From contig MNCI01002152.1 of the NCBI GenBank assembly GCA_015680685.1, positions 653,822 through 717,821 of the forward strand: 64,000 nucleotides of DNA, in the 5' to 3' direction. The notes beneath the pieces are model-generated. The model did no database searches. It was not told where the DNA came from and worked only from the letters and a program-made list of their open reading frames with translations. The position numbers and the translations under genes are program-made. Source of the stretch: Gnetum montanum (Eukaryota; Streptophyta; Gnetopsida; Gnetales; Gnetaceae). This document shows positions 46,583 to 57,784 of this stretch, one piece after another. Numbering within the stretch: position 1 is the first letter of the stretch; the number at the start of each line of letters is the position of its first letter.

Positions 46583-47129
46583 TGATGAGTGGCAAGGTAC
46601 CCCTACACTCAACCATACGAAATGAGCGTAGCACACGCGATCCGATCAAACTCCATAGAATAAATGCCTAAATGCCCCATGGAACACTTGGGGTTAATCA
46701 TTCATTGTCTTCCCAGACTTACTTGTAGTTGTCACGGTGTATGGTTAAGTAAGTCCGAGGTATATGATTTTTATAGTATTTTATGGTTTTATGTCTTCTA
46801 TGCTAAGAGCGAAGGGTTGAGAAACTAACTAGCTCTAACTAAGGACTAAGTCTAAATTAACTAGCATTAGCATCTGTTCCCACTTACCGTACAGACCCTG
46901 AACTATGCAACTGTGGCTACCAAATGCTAATAGTTATTGGGATCACCACACATAACGCACATGCTCAAAGTGGTCGTACTGAGGCACTTAACTAGGGACG
47001 ACGCGATATCGCAAGGGACGACGCGATATCGCAAGGGACGATGCGATATCACAAGGGACGACATGATATCACGTACACAATATTGCATGGGATGCGATAT
47101 CGCGGTGCATGTGATATCACGTCTCATCA
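46583..47129 (-). repeat. 5' LTR of X1, promoter deleted
   Basis: 547 bp, against 968 bp for the 3' LTR. Plus-strand GGCACTTAACTAG is followed at once by the GATATC array at 46995, whereas in the 3' LTR about 430 bp with the TATA box lie between these points (40779 to about 41215). Without the TATA box this copy should not be transcribed from its own LTR. Confidence 0.85.
46995..47074. repeat. 20-bp tandem array with palindromic GCGATATCGC
   Basis: Units GGGACGACGCGATATCGCAA start at 46995, 47015 and 47035, with a diverged fourth at 47055. The 3' LTR of X1 has only one recognisable unit, so the array expanded in this LTR. Confidence 0.85.
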
Positions 47130-47601
47130 AATGTGGAATGAGTACAACTTAATCATGAGCATTTAAGTGTGACAACTTGGTAACCCAGTAGCGTACCTAG
47201 GATCTATGCTTGGTAATCTTAGTAGTAGTCATGCATGAGGTCCAAGATGTATACAGATGATTAAGGAACATATGCTTATCATGCTTACAGTAGTCTAGAT
47301 TCTCTCTCCCTATCTCATATTAGCTTAACTCTCTCTCCCTTTCCTCCTAGCTTAATTAAAGATTATTTTCCATTGCTTCCAGGAGTAGCATTAGTTTAGG
47401 AACACATAATACACCTCACTCTGGACTAAACCATATGTGACAAAGAAAATACTAGTCTAGGTGGAAAGATAGCGAACTGCGATCAATGAGTAACTATCTA
47501 GATACCACAACTAGCCTGTCTGCGGAGTTCAACTGGATCATGCGTGAAACACTTGTATTCGTATGGTTGAGTGTAGGGGTACCTCACCACTCATCAATCA
47601 T

Positions 47602-48640
47602 CAATACAATCATGATGAGGAACCTTTTTTGGCAACTAGAAGTATGTTTAACATTATAGAGGTAGTTAGAATTCCAACCAAGCATATGAAAGATAGTTAG
47701 ATCAAGCACTTAGACATGAATAATATTCCACGATTTGAGGGGGGATACAATTCTAATCCACAAAATCATCTACAAGCTTTCCTTGATGCCTATGCCTTAC
47801 AAAACATTGAAAATGACTAGTAGAAACTAAGCTTTTCCCCAGGAAACTCATTAAGGAATTTGAGAGCTAGTACCAAGCCTTGGAACTAGAATCCATTTGT
47901 CGATGGAGTACAATGTTAGAGCTATTTAATGACACATACCAAACGTACTCCAAATTGTTCAATCTAAGAAGGCAAATTCAAGGCTGAAAATAGGGAAAAC
48001 ATAAACCCTTGGATGCTACCATGGATAGATACTATTCACTCTTACATTGATGCCCTAGCCATAGATATTCTTAAGGGAAATAACTTTGCCACATCATAGA
48101 TGGGCTCAGAGGAAAAACTACAAGAACTTTTGGGGTGTATGCCCAAGGGAGACTGTCTAAACTAAGATCTCATCAAATCCAAAGGTTGATAGAGTAGGTA
48201 TCTAAAGAAGAAGGTGATTTATGAAAGAGAAAAAGTGTAGAAGAGTATAATAGGGACCCTTGCATCAGGAAATGGGAGGTTCAATTTTATGATAATGAGT
48301 CATCACTCAATGAAGTGGTGAATAGGAAAACCTTGCCTATCCAAGAATTTTTTTATGATATTTCAACAAAGGTTGATAAATTATGGGACTCTTTAGATGA
48401 AAAATTCCATACTATGAAGATTGCTAAAGAATCCAAAGAGCAAAATAATGATCATAACTGCAAGAGGCAAAAAGAAGCTAAACATGCCTACCAAAGAGAT
48501 AAGGGGAAAGCTACTATTGTTGAGGAAGTTATGGAGAAAAACTCCAAAGATGATGCTAGTTGTGACATCTATCAATACTAACATCAAAAGGGGTGTTGCC
48601 CTATGGTGTCACACTTATAAGAGTTTTGGGTGTATGCATT
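47602..48640 (+). pseudogene. X3 gag, C-terminal part
   Basis: The frame continues across the X2 insertion (HHQYNHDEEPFLATRSM) into the Retrotrans_gag domain (IPRFEGGYNSNPQNHLQAFL) and a lysine/glutamate-rich segment (48420-48560). The knuckle near 48562-48600 keeps the CX2CX3HX4C spacing with the second cysteine changed to tyrosine and one TAA stop. Several other stops are present. Confidence 0.75.
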
Positions 48641-49379
48641 GAATCCTTGACTAGCATGTAGGAAAGCACCTAGATGATTGCCTTATTCTAAAGACAATCT
48701 TAGATAGTTCCACCACCAACAACAAACTTACTACCCAAGTGGAGCTCCACTACAACCACATAAATAATACCAATAGTGGCACCAACCACAATCATGGGGA
48801 ATGTGACCACCAAGGCAATGGTATCCTTACAGGTAACCAAATCCATACAGGTATTATGTTCAGCAACTGATTTCTCCAAGAAGTTCTACAAGTCATACCT
48901 CATTTTAGCAACACTATTACCCTTCAAAGTACCACTAAACACATTCACCATCTACTCGAGGAGAAAACCCATATCCAAACCACCCATCACATTCATCTAC
49001 ATACATACCTCCACCCTCAACCCAGTTACCTCATGCTCCATCCATGTAGGGTGAGATTCCTCCATAGCCACAACAACAAAATGCTATGAGGGTCATACAT
49101 TCACAACTAGCTTTCCAACTCAGTGGTTCAGATAATCGATCTAAAAAAAGACTCTTATTTTGACCCAATAGTCCTCTCCAACCCTCAAAACCTAGTATGG
49201 CCAATTTCCCTACATCTTTATTACCCTAATCCTCTGCCTCAAATACCTTTGAGTGTTCTTCAAACCAAACAGTGTCTCAAATTTGCATTGTGATGCTAAC
49301 TCATGTTATTTTCGATTGGATCAAGGCTCGCAATGTACCCACAAATAGATCTAATTGAGGAAGTCCATTCATATACCTA
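48641..49379 (+). other. X3 gag-protease linker, decayed
   Basis: A Pro/Tyr/Gln-rich translation with many stops corresponds to the Gag tail of X1 and X2. No separate gene is seen. Confidence 0.5.
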
Positions 49380-49772
49380 AATATCACTAGACATGAACCA
49401 TGTAAGGCTCTTCTTGATTGAAGTTCCAGTGTTAATCTCATCTCCCATGACATGTACAAGGCCTAGAACCTACCACCTCTCAAGAAGAGAAACATCCATC
49501 TAGAATTGGTAGATCAATCAATCACTATTCCTTTGGAATTAGTGAAGGACTCTATGACCATAGTAAGTGGGTGGCCCTATCTTGCTAATTTTCTGGTGAT
49601 CAAGGTGAAAATTTGCAAAGGTGACCTCCCCATCATTATGGAAAGGGCTTGGTTAAGCATAGTTAATGCATGTATGTGCATAAGGAACCTCTCCTTGGAA
49701 ATCTCCAAGGAAAATGAATTTGAAAAGTTAGAGAAGAAGCATATTCCATACATCATGTATAGAGATAACTGA
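49380..49772 (+). pseudogene. X3 retropepsin region
   Basis: EPCKALLD then SSSVNLISHDMY marks the protease active site, with a TGA directly after the catalytic aspartate. LVDQSITIPLELVKDSM and LPIIMERAWLSIVNA match X1. The open stretch is 49506-49772. Confidence 0.75.
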
Positions 49773-50594
49773 TGTAATTACATGCAAAAGATTTGGTCCA
49801 TCAAAAGTACGTACATCAAAGCATGCAATCACTATGCACAAGAAACATATATTCAAAGGTATCTGTACATAGCAATCAAAAAATAGAAGGGCATCCACGG
49901 GTTGATAGTTGACTCAAATAGTAGCACATTATGCATGGAACTAACTGAGAGCCTAACATGTGCTTATGTTGAAAGCATGAATGAACTTGAAAAAGTTCAT
50001 CACCAACTCTCTGATGATGAAAATGATGATACCTATTGGGGAGAGTTAGAAATCCATGAGAACTTCAAGTAGTAGCCCCTAAAGCTAAAAAATCTACCAG
50101 ATGACATGGAATATGTATTTTTAAATAATGATAATTTGGTCATAATCAATGTCAAACTTGCTTCAGAATAAAAGGAAAAAGTGTTAAATGTGGTTAACAA
50201 ATGGCCAACATCCTTTGCTTGGTCATATCCAGAGCTGACAGGAATTGATCCAAGGATATGCCAACATTGCATTCACATCGACCCGGCCATGAAGCCAAGA
50301 AGGTAGATAAATCCCAAATTGAAGTAGATCATCAAGGAGAAAATAGAGAAACTCCTCAAGGCTAGGTTCATCTATTCCATTGTGGATAGTGAGTAGGTTA
50401 GCCCACTCGTAATTATGCCAAAGAAATGTGGCAAGTGGTAGGTCTACATTGACTTTAGGATGTTGAATATGATAATGTTTAAAGATCATTTTCCATTATC
50501 ATTTGCAGATCAAGTGTTGGACACCATATCAGGGCATTTCTAGTATAGCTTCTTAGATAGTTATAGTGGTTATAACTAAAACACCATCAAATTT
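49773..50594 (+). pseudogene. X3 reverse transcriptase, N-terminal part
   Basis: From about 50195 the Ty3/Gypsy order is clear: FAWSYPELTGIDPRICQH, INPKLK, EKIEKLLKARFIYSIVDSE, VSPLVIMPKKCGKW, YIDFRMLNM, KDHFPLSFADQVLDTISGH and SFLDSYSGYN. Stops replace tryptophan or arginine in E-W-VSP and KW-R-V. The match stops near 50590, where G4 begins, so the catalytic YxDD part, RNase H and integrase of X3 are not in the window. Confidence 0.8.
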
Positions 50595-52247
50595 TGGCTC
50601 CCAGGTCTCAACTACAAATTTGGCTAAATGTCAAAACTTGGCAAATTTTTTCTAAGTGTTGTAACTGCGCTCCCACTACTAGGACTATGCTCTAGACTGT
50701 AGCTAGCATAACTAACACTAACAATTCATATTTGCAAAAAAATTTTAAGTGTCAATAGTGACTACAAATTTTTCTAAGTGTCTTTATTACACTCCCACTA
50801 CTAGGACTACACTCTAGAGCATAGCTAGCATAGTCAGCCTTAGAATGACCAATTTTATAGATTTTCCAAAGTGTTAGGCTAGAGGTTGTTGAGCACATAT
50901 GGGATGAAAGAAATAGTTTGGCAAATTTTCTAACTTCTAGGACTACACTCCTTACTATGCTCTAGAGTGTAGCTAGCATAGCCTGCATGAAGGCAACATT
51001 TTCAGCAAATTTTCCTAAGTGTCAGGGCTACGCTGTCCCTACTAGGACTATACTCTAGAGCATAACTAGTGTAGCTAGCACTAGAACACTGCAAAATTTT
51101 CCTAACTCCTTGGGTATGCTCCAAAGCATAACTAGCGTAGCCATGTAGAACTACCTCCAGAAGACTCCAAAGCTCAACACCAATCGGCATCTTAGCTTCA
51201 ACATCCCTTTAGCAAAAAGGATCAGCAAGTTTTGTCGTTTTTGCATCCCCATTTGCTCCCAAATTTAACCTACACTTAACACCACTTAGAAGAGTGGGTA
51301 GTGTAGTCTTGGAGCGTAGTCTTAAATCTTGCACTATTTGTAGGTACTTCATGGTTTGTTTTGGCATTTATAGTGACATTTTGGTAGCGTAGTCATTGTC
51401 TAGTAATCTTGCAAGGTCCATTGGGGTACACCAATAGAATACCATCTTACTTCAATGGGAGTGTAGTCAAGGGTCAACATGGTCCCAACTACCCCTCTAC
51501 CACATGGCACTTGATCTATGATTCATGCTAATCCTAGCCCTATAAATATCCTTGCCCTCCACATTTTAGGGGTCAGCAAATCAAAAAGCAAGGTTGAAAT
51601 TTTGAAGCATTCGACCAGCACACTTGCATCATGAGCACCCTAGCACCTAAGGGCACTTGTAATTTTGATGAACTTCGAGACATCATAGCACCATTGTATA
51701 CTATCTAGCACACTACAACCCACCGCAGCTTGTAGGACATCGTGATAGCCAACTCAATAGGCTTCAAATCCATGGTGGACATCAGTTCTTTGCATCTAGA
51801 CATATACTATGACTACACTTGCCTACTAAGCCTATTGTACACTATGTACCTCTTAAAATTTCCCTTACAATTGACTACGATCCCCCATGTAGGGTGGTAC
51901 CACTTCCTCACTTACATTCTATGCATTTCTTCACATTTTTACCTAGCATTTTAGCATTCTACACACATTTTCATTTTTTTACATGTATTCACACATTTGC
52001 ACCTTCATTTTTGTGCCTAAAACCTCTACTACGCTCACACTTGTGGGCATCACGAACATCACAAAACACTGTGAAAAACCCCTAACATTTCATTTCATCG
52101 TAACACTTGTAAGTCTTAGCTCGATCGACAAGACCATTCTAGGCACCCTACCTTTGTTCCCAGTAGGCTCTCATGCAGAAACAAGGTCAAGACTATGTGA
52201 TCATAGAACTCTTTGTGTCTCATTCTAGCCTCCAATGTTTTCGATCA
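50595..52247 (+). repeat. Left LTR of G4 with internal U3 repeats
   Basis: Estimated from TGGCTCCC to CGATCA; the ends are inferred from the break in X3 and the following primer site. Between 50640 and 51150 five irregular units share CTAAGTGT, CCACTACTAGGACTA and CTCTAGAG...TAGCTAGCATAG. The TATA box TATAAATA is at 51541-51548. Confidence 0.65.
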
Positions 52248-52258
52248 CTATAATTTTA

Positions 52259-52275
52259 TAGTGTTAGAAGGAGGG
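52259..52275 (+). other. Decayed primer binding site of G4
   Basis: TAGTGTTAGAAGGAGGG matches the T1 site TGGCGCTAGAAGGAGGG with three transitions. Confidence 0.65.
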
Positions 52276-52601
52276 CCTTTGCCATTTTCTTCTTCAACCA
52301 AATCCTCTAGTTATTGTTTTACATGCTCTCTACACCATCAATGTAGACTAGACCCCATTGTCAGTTTCCTTGGAACCCTATCAAATAGCACCAATGCACA
52401 CTTAGCCAAACTCTAGATCTTTTGTAGAGCATACCTAACGCTAGTGTAGTGAGCATATCTAGCTCCAGCATAGTCCCAGAGTTAATCATTTTCCTACATT
52501 TTCATATTTAGTCACTTTTCCACATTTTTACACGTAGCTTTTTTTCTTCAACAACTTCATACTTAGTCGTTTTAACATCATTACACTTCTCCTTCGCACC
52601 A

Positions 52602-54760
52602 TGAACCCCAAGCAACCTTCGACCTCTACTTCAAGTGTAGTTGTCATTTGGCCTACTCAGCGGGAAGTACTGGTTGACCTTCCTAGGTTTGGAGGCCTTG
52701 TCCTAACCCAGAGGCAATTCCTCTAGTAGTGCAACTTACCTCCTAAGGTCATGGTATGCAACGATGACCAATATAACTTTGTTTGTGTGAAACTCTAGGT
52801 GGGTTTGTCTTTTAATCACTAAGAAATGGATGCCGAACGTAGTTATGAAATCATCCATCACAACTGAAGGGATTTTGATTTTAACTTCATCTTGCTCATG
52901 GAAGACTACCAATGGATGCTAGACAACCTCATCTACAACATGAGCCATGAGGGAGGGACAAACTATGGGAAGCCTCTCCAAGAGGATGAGTTTGAGGCTC
53001 AATCTGAGCATGATGACTCGCTCCATGCCTCATTCCAATAGATAGCCTCTGCTTTTTCTCCCCCAAGGTCTTTCAGCCCCATGTTGCCACCCAAGTCAAC
53101 ACCTATGGTGGAAACCTACCAGACATAGTAGATGCATCAAGACAGTGTTCTACCCTTCAGTTTTTCCTTTAGCCTACCCTTTGTCATCTCATCATAGCTT
53201 GTTTGGCCTATGTAGTCTATGTAGCCTACATAGCATATCCAGCCTTCCATACCTCTAACTGTTGCACCTATGCAACCATATGTGCACACTATGCATGTCT
53301 CTCAACTATGCATGACTTAGGCATCATTCCTTCTATCGCCTATCATTTCATAGCCATACATAGCTTAGGCATCATTCATCCCACTGCTTGTCATGCCTCC
53401 ATCCTTTGCAATGGCCTAGTCCACAAATACATGGTGGGGGTCGAGTGCAATTTCCATGGCACAATCCATACAACAAGCATCACACATGGTCACACAACCC
53501 GGAGCTAGATCATGGGCCACCCAAATAGCACAAAAAACTATACAACTGGTGCAACTTACTACAAATGCACCCAACTTGGCTTAAGCATTCTAGTTGATTC
53601 AAAGCCTCATTGAAGAGGTTAAGCAGCTCAAGGCCACCTCCTCTGAAACTATTCATGTGATGGACTTCTACTAGGATAATCCAATTAGTCCTATAGTGCC
53701 ACCACTCGCACTATCCACTGGGCTCCTTCTACACCAATTCACCAAATACAATGGTGAAGGGGACCCCAACATCCATCTAGTTACATTCTGGTTAGAATGC
53801 CTCCTATTGTAAGCATGGCCAAATGCCATCATCTACATCTTTGCTGCATCCCTAACTAGCAAGGTGCTAGATTGGTACCGCACGCTCCCCAGGACCTCCA
53901 TCTCTTCTTGGGAGGAATTTCTTACACAATTTGTCACATGTTTGAAGTACAACTTGAAGCTTGAAGTGATCTTAGACCAATGAATGCAAGTGAAGTAAGG
54001 CCACTTAGAGCCCATGTAGAAATTTATTCAGCAATGGAGCACATCGCTTAAGGAGATCTGTGAGCCCATCGTAGAAACACACATGTTAGCCATCTTCAAA
54101 TGTGTAGTGAATGACTTTATCAAGTCAAAGTTGTATTACATTGCCTCATAATCCTTGAGCCAAGAATTCACTCAAACTAAGAGCATTCAGGATGTGGAAA
54201 AGGCCAGCAAGGATTCGACCTACATGGCCTACAAGAACCTACATGCAAAGAAGGAGAAGGACAAGGACAAAGGTAAGTAGGAAACTACAACCATTTCAAT
54301 AGTGGCCAACAAGGCTAAGCTTATCAATGCCAAACCAATGGCCAAGCCACCCAAGGCATCAACCAACAACAAGGTGACTAGCCCTAGCACTACAGTGACC
54401 AACTAGCTTGCATCATCAGCAACCACAACACCAACTACCACAAGGCCTAACTTTGAGCATCAGGATTTCTTGAAGTGTACGCTGTTGCCAATCAAGCAGT
54501 CTAAGCTCTTGGACCAACTACTTAATTTTGGATGTATTAAATATAAGAAAATGTTTGAGGATGCTTGTAAGCAGCATGATCGATATTGCGAGCTTCTCAA
54601 GAATCCTTTGGTTGATCTACCAAATGAGCCTCTAGCCCCTAAGCATTTTAGATTAGACTGATTTTTCCAATACCATCAGTTGCAAGGTCATGATACAAAC
54701 TTTTGCATGGTTGAAAATGGTGAGTTAGTCCTTAACACTACCAACCTAGTGCATCCCCAA
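52602..54760 (+). pseudogene. G4 gag
   Basis: The ATG at 52602 opens MNPKQPSTSTSSV. A Pro/Gln/Ser/Tyr-rich N-terminal part with many stops leads to the Retrotrans_gag domain from about 53735: QFTKYNGEGDPNIHLVTFW, VLDWYRTLPRTSISSWEEFL and KEICEPIVETH. A lysine-rich tail follows, and a zinc finger near 54660-54710 keeps X2HX4HX4C spacing but has phenylalanine for the first cysteine. At least one frame change occurs. Protease motifs downstream are not recognisable. Confidence 0.75.
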
Positions 54761-55404
54761 AACCAGTCATGAAGGTTTTTAAGGATCCACTCAATGCAAG
54801 CAGTGTAGGGTACATCATCAATGTTATTATCATTGATAATGACTCAAAATTTGTGAAGGAACCATTTTTGGTTTGTGTACCCTCTAGCAACACTAGATCC
54901 TCCTTATCTTTAAATAATTTAAGGATCCCTTTGTTATCAAAGCACCAACTCGAGTGCCCATAACATCAGTTGTGGTCAAGGCTTCGTAGCACATCACGGC
55001 AATAATAGCTAAATTGCCCTTTGCTGTAAGGGTGCCACAACATGTAGACTCCCTACCTATTGAGAGTATAGTGATGGATAATGCATAGACCCCTGATTGC
55101 CCCATGCACCATCCTATAGCTAATGCCAACAAGTAAATGAGATGGTAAACTAGGAGGCCTACTAAGCACCTTGTCAATCGAATGCCTAGGTAACATCAAG
55201 AGTAGAGGGCATTAGGCCCACCTAAGCCTATCCCTTTGTCTTCCATCCTAATGGCCAAACCAACTAAAGAGGCCACTACAACAAGTAGTCAACCAAGGAG
55301 CATTGAGACTTTGAAACAACCAAGCAACCAACAATGGAGTAGTCCAATAGATGAATAGTCCATTCATGCTGTGATGTTGCCTTCCCCTCTATAGGAATCA
55401 AGTC
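54761..55404 (+). other. Decayed gag-pol linker of G4
   Basis: There are stops in all frames. A short direct repeat (AGTCCATTCATG...GTGATGTTG at about 55356 and 55400) marks the border with the antisense gene. Confidence 0.45.
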
Positions 55405-56728
55405 CATTCATGTTGTGATGTTGGCTTCCAGCCACTTCTCAATCTCTCCTTTGTAGTCCACCTCTCTACTAGCCTTTTCAATAAATAATGAGCCTTCAAA
55501 GGGAAGGCCAAAGGGGTTAGCAAAGAAAGCATCACTGAGGTTCAAGACGACCCTCACTCTGTGCATGTAGGTGATAAAGTGACAGATGTTGCTACTAAAG
55601 GAGTCAATAATGATCACCATCTTGGCCACTGGAATTCTTGGGCTAAGGGTCAAGAAAAGGTTCATCAACCTAGCCCATTTGAGCCGATTGGTCAACCCTT
55701 TTGAGGCTTGATGGCATAACTAGTGTTGTGCCCCTTCACATCACCATATTTCATAATGAGGGTGGCCTCGCTGCAGCTAGTGGTGACCACCATCACCTCT
55801 CCTAAAGAAACTATAGCTACAACATAGGCAAACACAATGTTAGCATTATGTAAAGGAAAATCAACAAATGCATGTGAGCAAGAAATAAAAGCTAAGACAA
55901 TATACAAATGCTTAGATGGAACAAATGACATGTGTGATGGAGGTGGTGGTGCAACAAGCTCCCTGAAGCTAGGCTTACCGTTAGCCCATCCCTCATCTAG
56001 CCAATCATAGGTCTTTCACCATTCGAATGCCTTTGGGTACTATTTGGGGTAGTCCTCTAGGTCCTCTCCCACCTACTCAATGATGGCCTCCCAAAAGTTC
56101 AAGCTAGAGGAGAACACCTATAGCATAGTGCAAGTTAAAGCAAGAGCCCCTGCCTCATCATGGAGTCCCTCATCATCAACCTTAAACCTAGCATCAAAAA
56201 TTAGCAATTAGTAGTTAGCAAATTTAACATGGTCAATAGTAATAGAGAATAATGCAAAAACATAGGACCACTTACCCTCTAGCATAATATATAGTTCCAG
56301 GTGGGTTCTAGAACAATGTATGCACACACATGGCAACAAAAAGGATGTTGCTCTTGTTATAACAAGAGAACTCTGGCATGTCCTAGACCCTAGCTAAAGG
56401 ATGAGTTCCCCTAGGGCCTTTCCTCAAACCACCTACTCGATCACCACCAGTTGTGGGCTCATTGGACATGAAACTCAGTATCTCCTGATTGGCCCCAGGT
56501 AATAATGTCTTGATGATAGTGCTTGTAGCCTCCACTGCTAAGTGTGACCACATGGTCACACTGAAGTGTTGTAGTAGGAAGGCTAGGAACTTGGATGTCC
56601 CTAGCTGAAACCATACTACCTAATGATCCAACTTCATATCTGGTGTAGGCATGTTAGGCATATGCTCACTCATGCAACATAAGATGCTGAAAACCTTCAT
56701 GATAACTAAGATAGGCTTTAGAAACACC
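55405..56728 (-). pseudogene. Antisense FCP1/NIF phosphatase-like gene remnant with intron
   Basis: Minus-strand exon 56728-56276 reads KPILVIMKVF, then VVWFQLGTSKFLAFLLQHF, then SVTMWSHL, CYNKSN and LEPTWNYIL. This is the order seen in FCP1/NIF (HAD-type) protein phosphatases: the KP-hydrophobic strand before the catalytic DxD, the RPG..FL motif, the VWS/T motif and the late N motif. The catalytic DxD is replaced. An 88-bp intron follows (56275-56188) with GTAAGTGG donor, CTAACTACTAAT branch site and TAG acceptor. A second exon (56187 down) continues as EDLEDYPK, YDWLDEGWANGKPSF and, after a likely second intron and one frameshift, ends EIEKWLEAN near 55408. Stops occur in both exons. The family call is by motif recall only. 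Confidence 0.5.
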
Positions 56729-57063
56729 CTACAATCATAAGGTAACAAAAAAACATAGTGTTAGTATACAACAAGTGCATTTTTACAAAAATACATTGAT
56801 TTACACTTAGCAAAAATTAACATAACATAACATAATTTAGAAGAAATATCATAAGACCACTGGGCCTTATGGGTATAGGATGTCAATATACATATTTGAC
56901 ACACCTAGTACTCACTGGGGTTTAGCATGTTTGGCATAGCATTAGCATTTTTGTTTCACATGTTTGCATGTTTAGCATTAGGTTTCATATTTTGGCAATT
57001 TAGCATTAGCATTTTGCATTTCAATTTTAGCATTTTGCACATAATTTTCAAAAATATTTTCTA

Positions 57064-57310
57064 CCTCTAGGCGAGATAGCCCAGAAAATTACAAAAGATT
57101 TCTAACTTTGGATTACCTCTGGGAGCTTAGTCTAGGAACATGAAAAATTTCTAATTGCTAACTATGCTCCCCAAGGAGTGTAGCCTTCCAAACTCTAAAC
57201 AAAAAAAATCTAACTATTGGCTACACTAACAGGGAGGATAGCCCCAAATTTTCACAAAAACATCTAATTTCTAGCTACACTCTTTGGGAGCATAGCCTTG
57301 AAAATTTCAA
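57064..57310 (+). repeat. Imperfect tandem repeats, about 60-bp period
   Basis: Four units share TCTAA, then GCTA...CTC, then GGGAG...TAGCC followed by an A-rich run. They resemble in vocabulary the U3 repeats of G4 but are not a clean match. Confidence 0.5.
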
Positions 57311-57748
57311 AAAAACAAATAAAACAATACTGTCCAAGCACCATGCACCATGCACCTTGCATTTCTTCCTAGCTTAGCCTATCCACCACCATGGTCATGG
57401 CCCCTTGCATTTGTAGCAACACCACCAAGCATTCCCTTTGAACTAACCTGCCCCATGCTTTGCCATAGCCTTAGCTATGTACTCTACCTTACAAGTGGTC
57501 CTAGGGCTACCCAAACCATTGTCCCTTCTACACTCATCAAAAATAAAAATAAAAAAGAATAAAGAATAACCCTTGCCATGATCCATCTTTTTTGCATGTC
57601 ATCTTGGCCACCACTCCTATCCTCACCCCTACTCTTGCCCTGCATTTCCCATAAAATAAAATTCCCAACCCTCCATCATGCACCTCCCCTCATCAACTAT
57701 AGCCCTAGTGCCACAGCCAAATCCTCACCCCTACCTTGCACAAGTAGT

Positions 57749-57784
57749 GGGGGGGGGGGGGGGGGGGGGAAAAAAAAAAAAAAN
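57749..57784. other. Homopolymer run G21-A14-N
   Basis: Twenty-one G bases are followed by 14 A bases and one N. This is a probable assembly or base-calling defect. Confidence 0.85.

Larger units (their letters stand above)
40366..47129 (-). mobile_element. Family X copy X1: gag-protease element inserted in X2 right LTR
   Basis: It is 6764 bp in reverse orientation, with target duplication AATGT (40361-40365 and 47130-47134). Read on the minus strand it has a 5' LTR, primer site, gag, protease and 3' LTR. No reverse transcriptase is visible between the protease and the 3' LTR, unless it is hidden in the 139-N gap, which is too short as drawn. Its 5' LTR lost the promoter part. Confidence 0.9.
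33813..47596 (+). mobile_element. Family X copy X2: gag-only element inserted in X3 gag
   Basis: LTR-internal-LTR element with target duplication ATCAT (33808-33812 and 47597-47601). After removing the later insertions S1 and X1 with their duplications, its own length is about 6.2 kb. It has a primer site, a long gag and a purine-rich site but no protease or reverse transcriptase, and so is a non-autonomous gag-bearing derivative. Both LTRs received insertions of their own family. Confidence 0.88.
39712..47596 (+). repeat. Right LTR of X2 (interrupted by X1, with extra 188 bp)
   Basis: LTR sequence at 39712-40365 and 47135-47596 flanks X1. Its net length is 1116 bp, against 926 bp in the left LTR; the surplus matches the extra segment 39712-39899. 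TATA box at 40068-40075. Confidence 0.85.
32030..50594 (+). mobile_element. Ty3/Gypsy family X, copy X3 (host of X2 and G4)
   Basis: It starts with a left LTR at 32030 and a tRNA-type primer site, then gag, protease and the N-terminal part of reverse transcriptase. Gag is split by X2 (33813-47596) and reverse transcriptase is cut by G4 at about 50594; the rest is not in the window. It is the only family-X copy here with reverse transcriptase, so it is closest to the autonomous ancestor of the gag-only X2 and the gag-protease X1. Confidence 0.82.

Noticed and set aside
46995-47120. CRISPR or operator array of GATATC palindromes
   Set aside because: Head-to-tail 20-bp units within an LTR; present in related LTRs in fewer copies.
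55405-55931. Two independent minus-strand genes at 55408-55695 and 55692-55931
   Set aside because: They continue one another after a one-base shift and extend the exon that follows the FCP1-like block.
57749-57784. G-quadruplex-forming G21 run as a biological feature
   Set aside because: It is followed by an A run and an N, so an assembly or sequencing defect is more likely.
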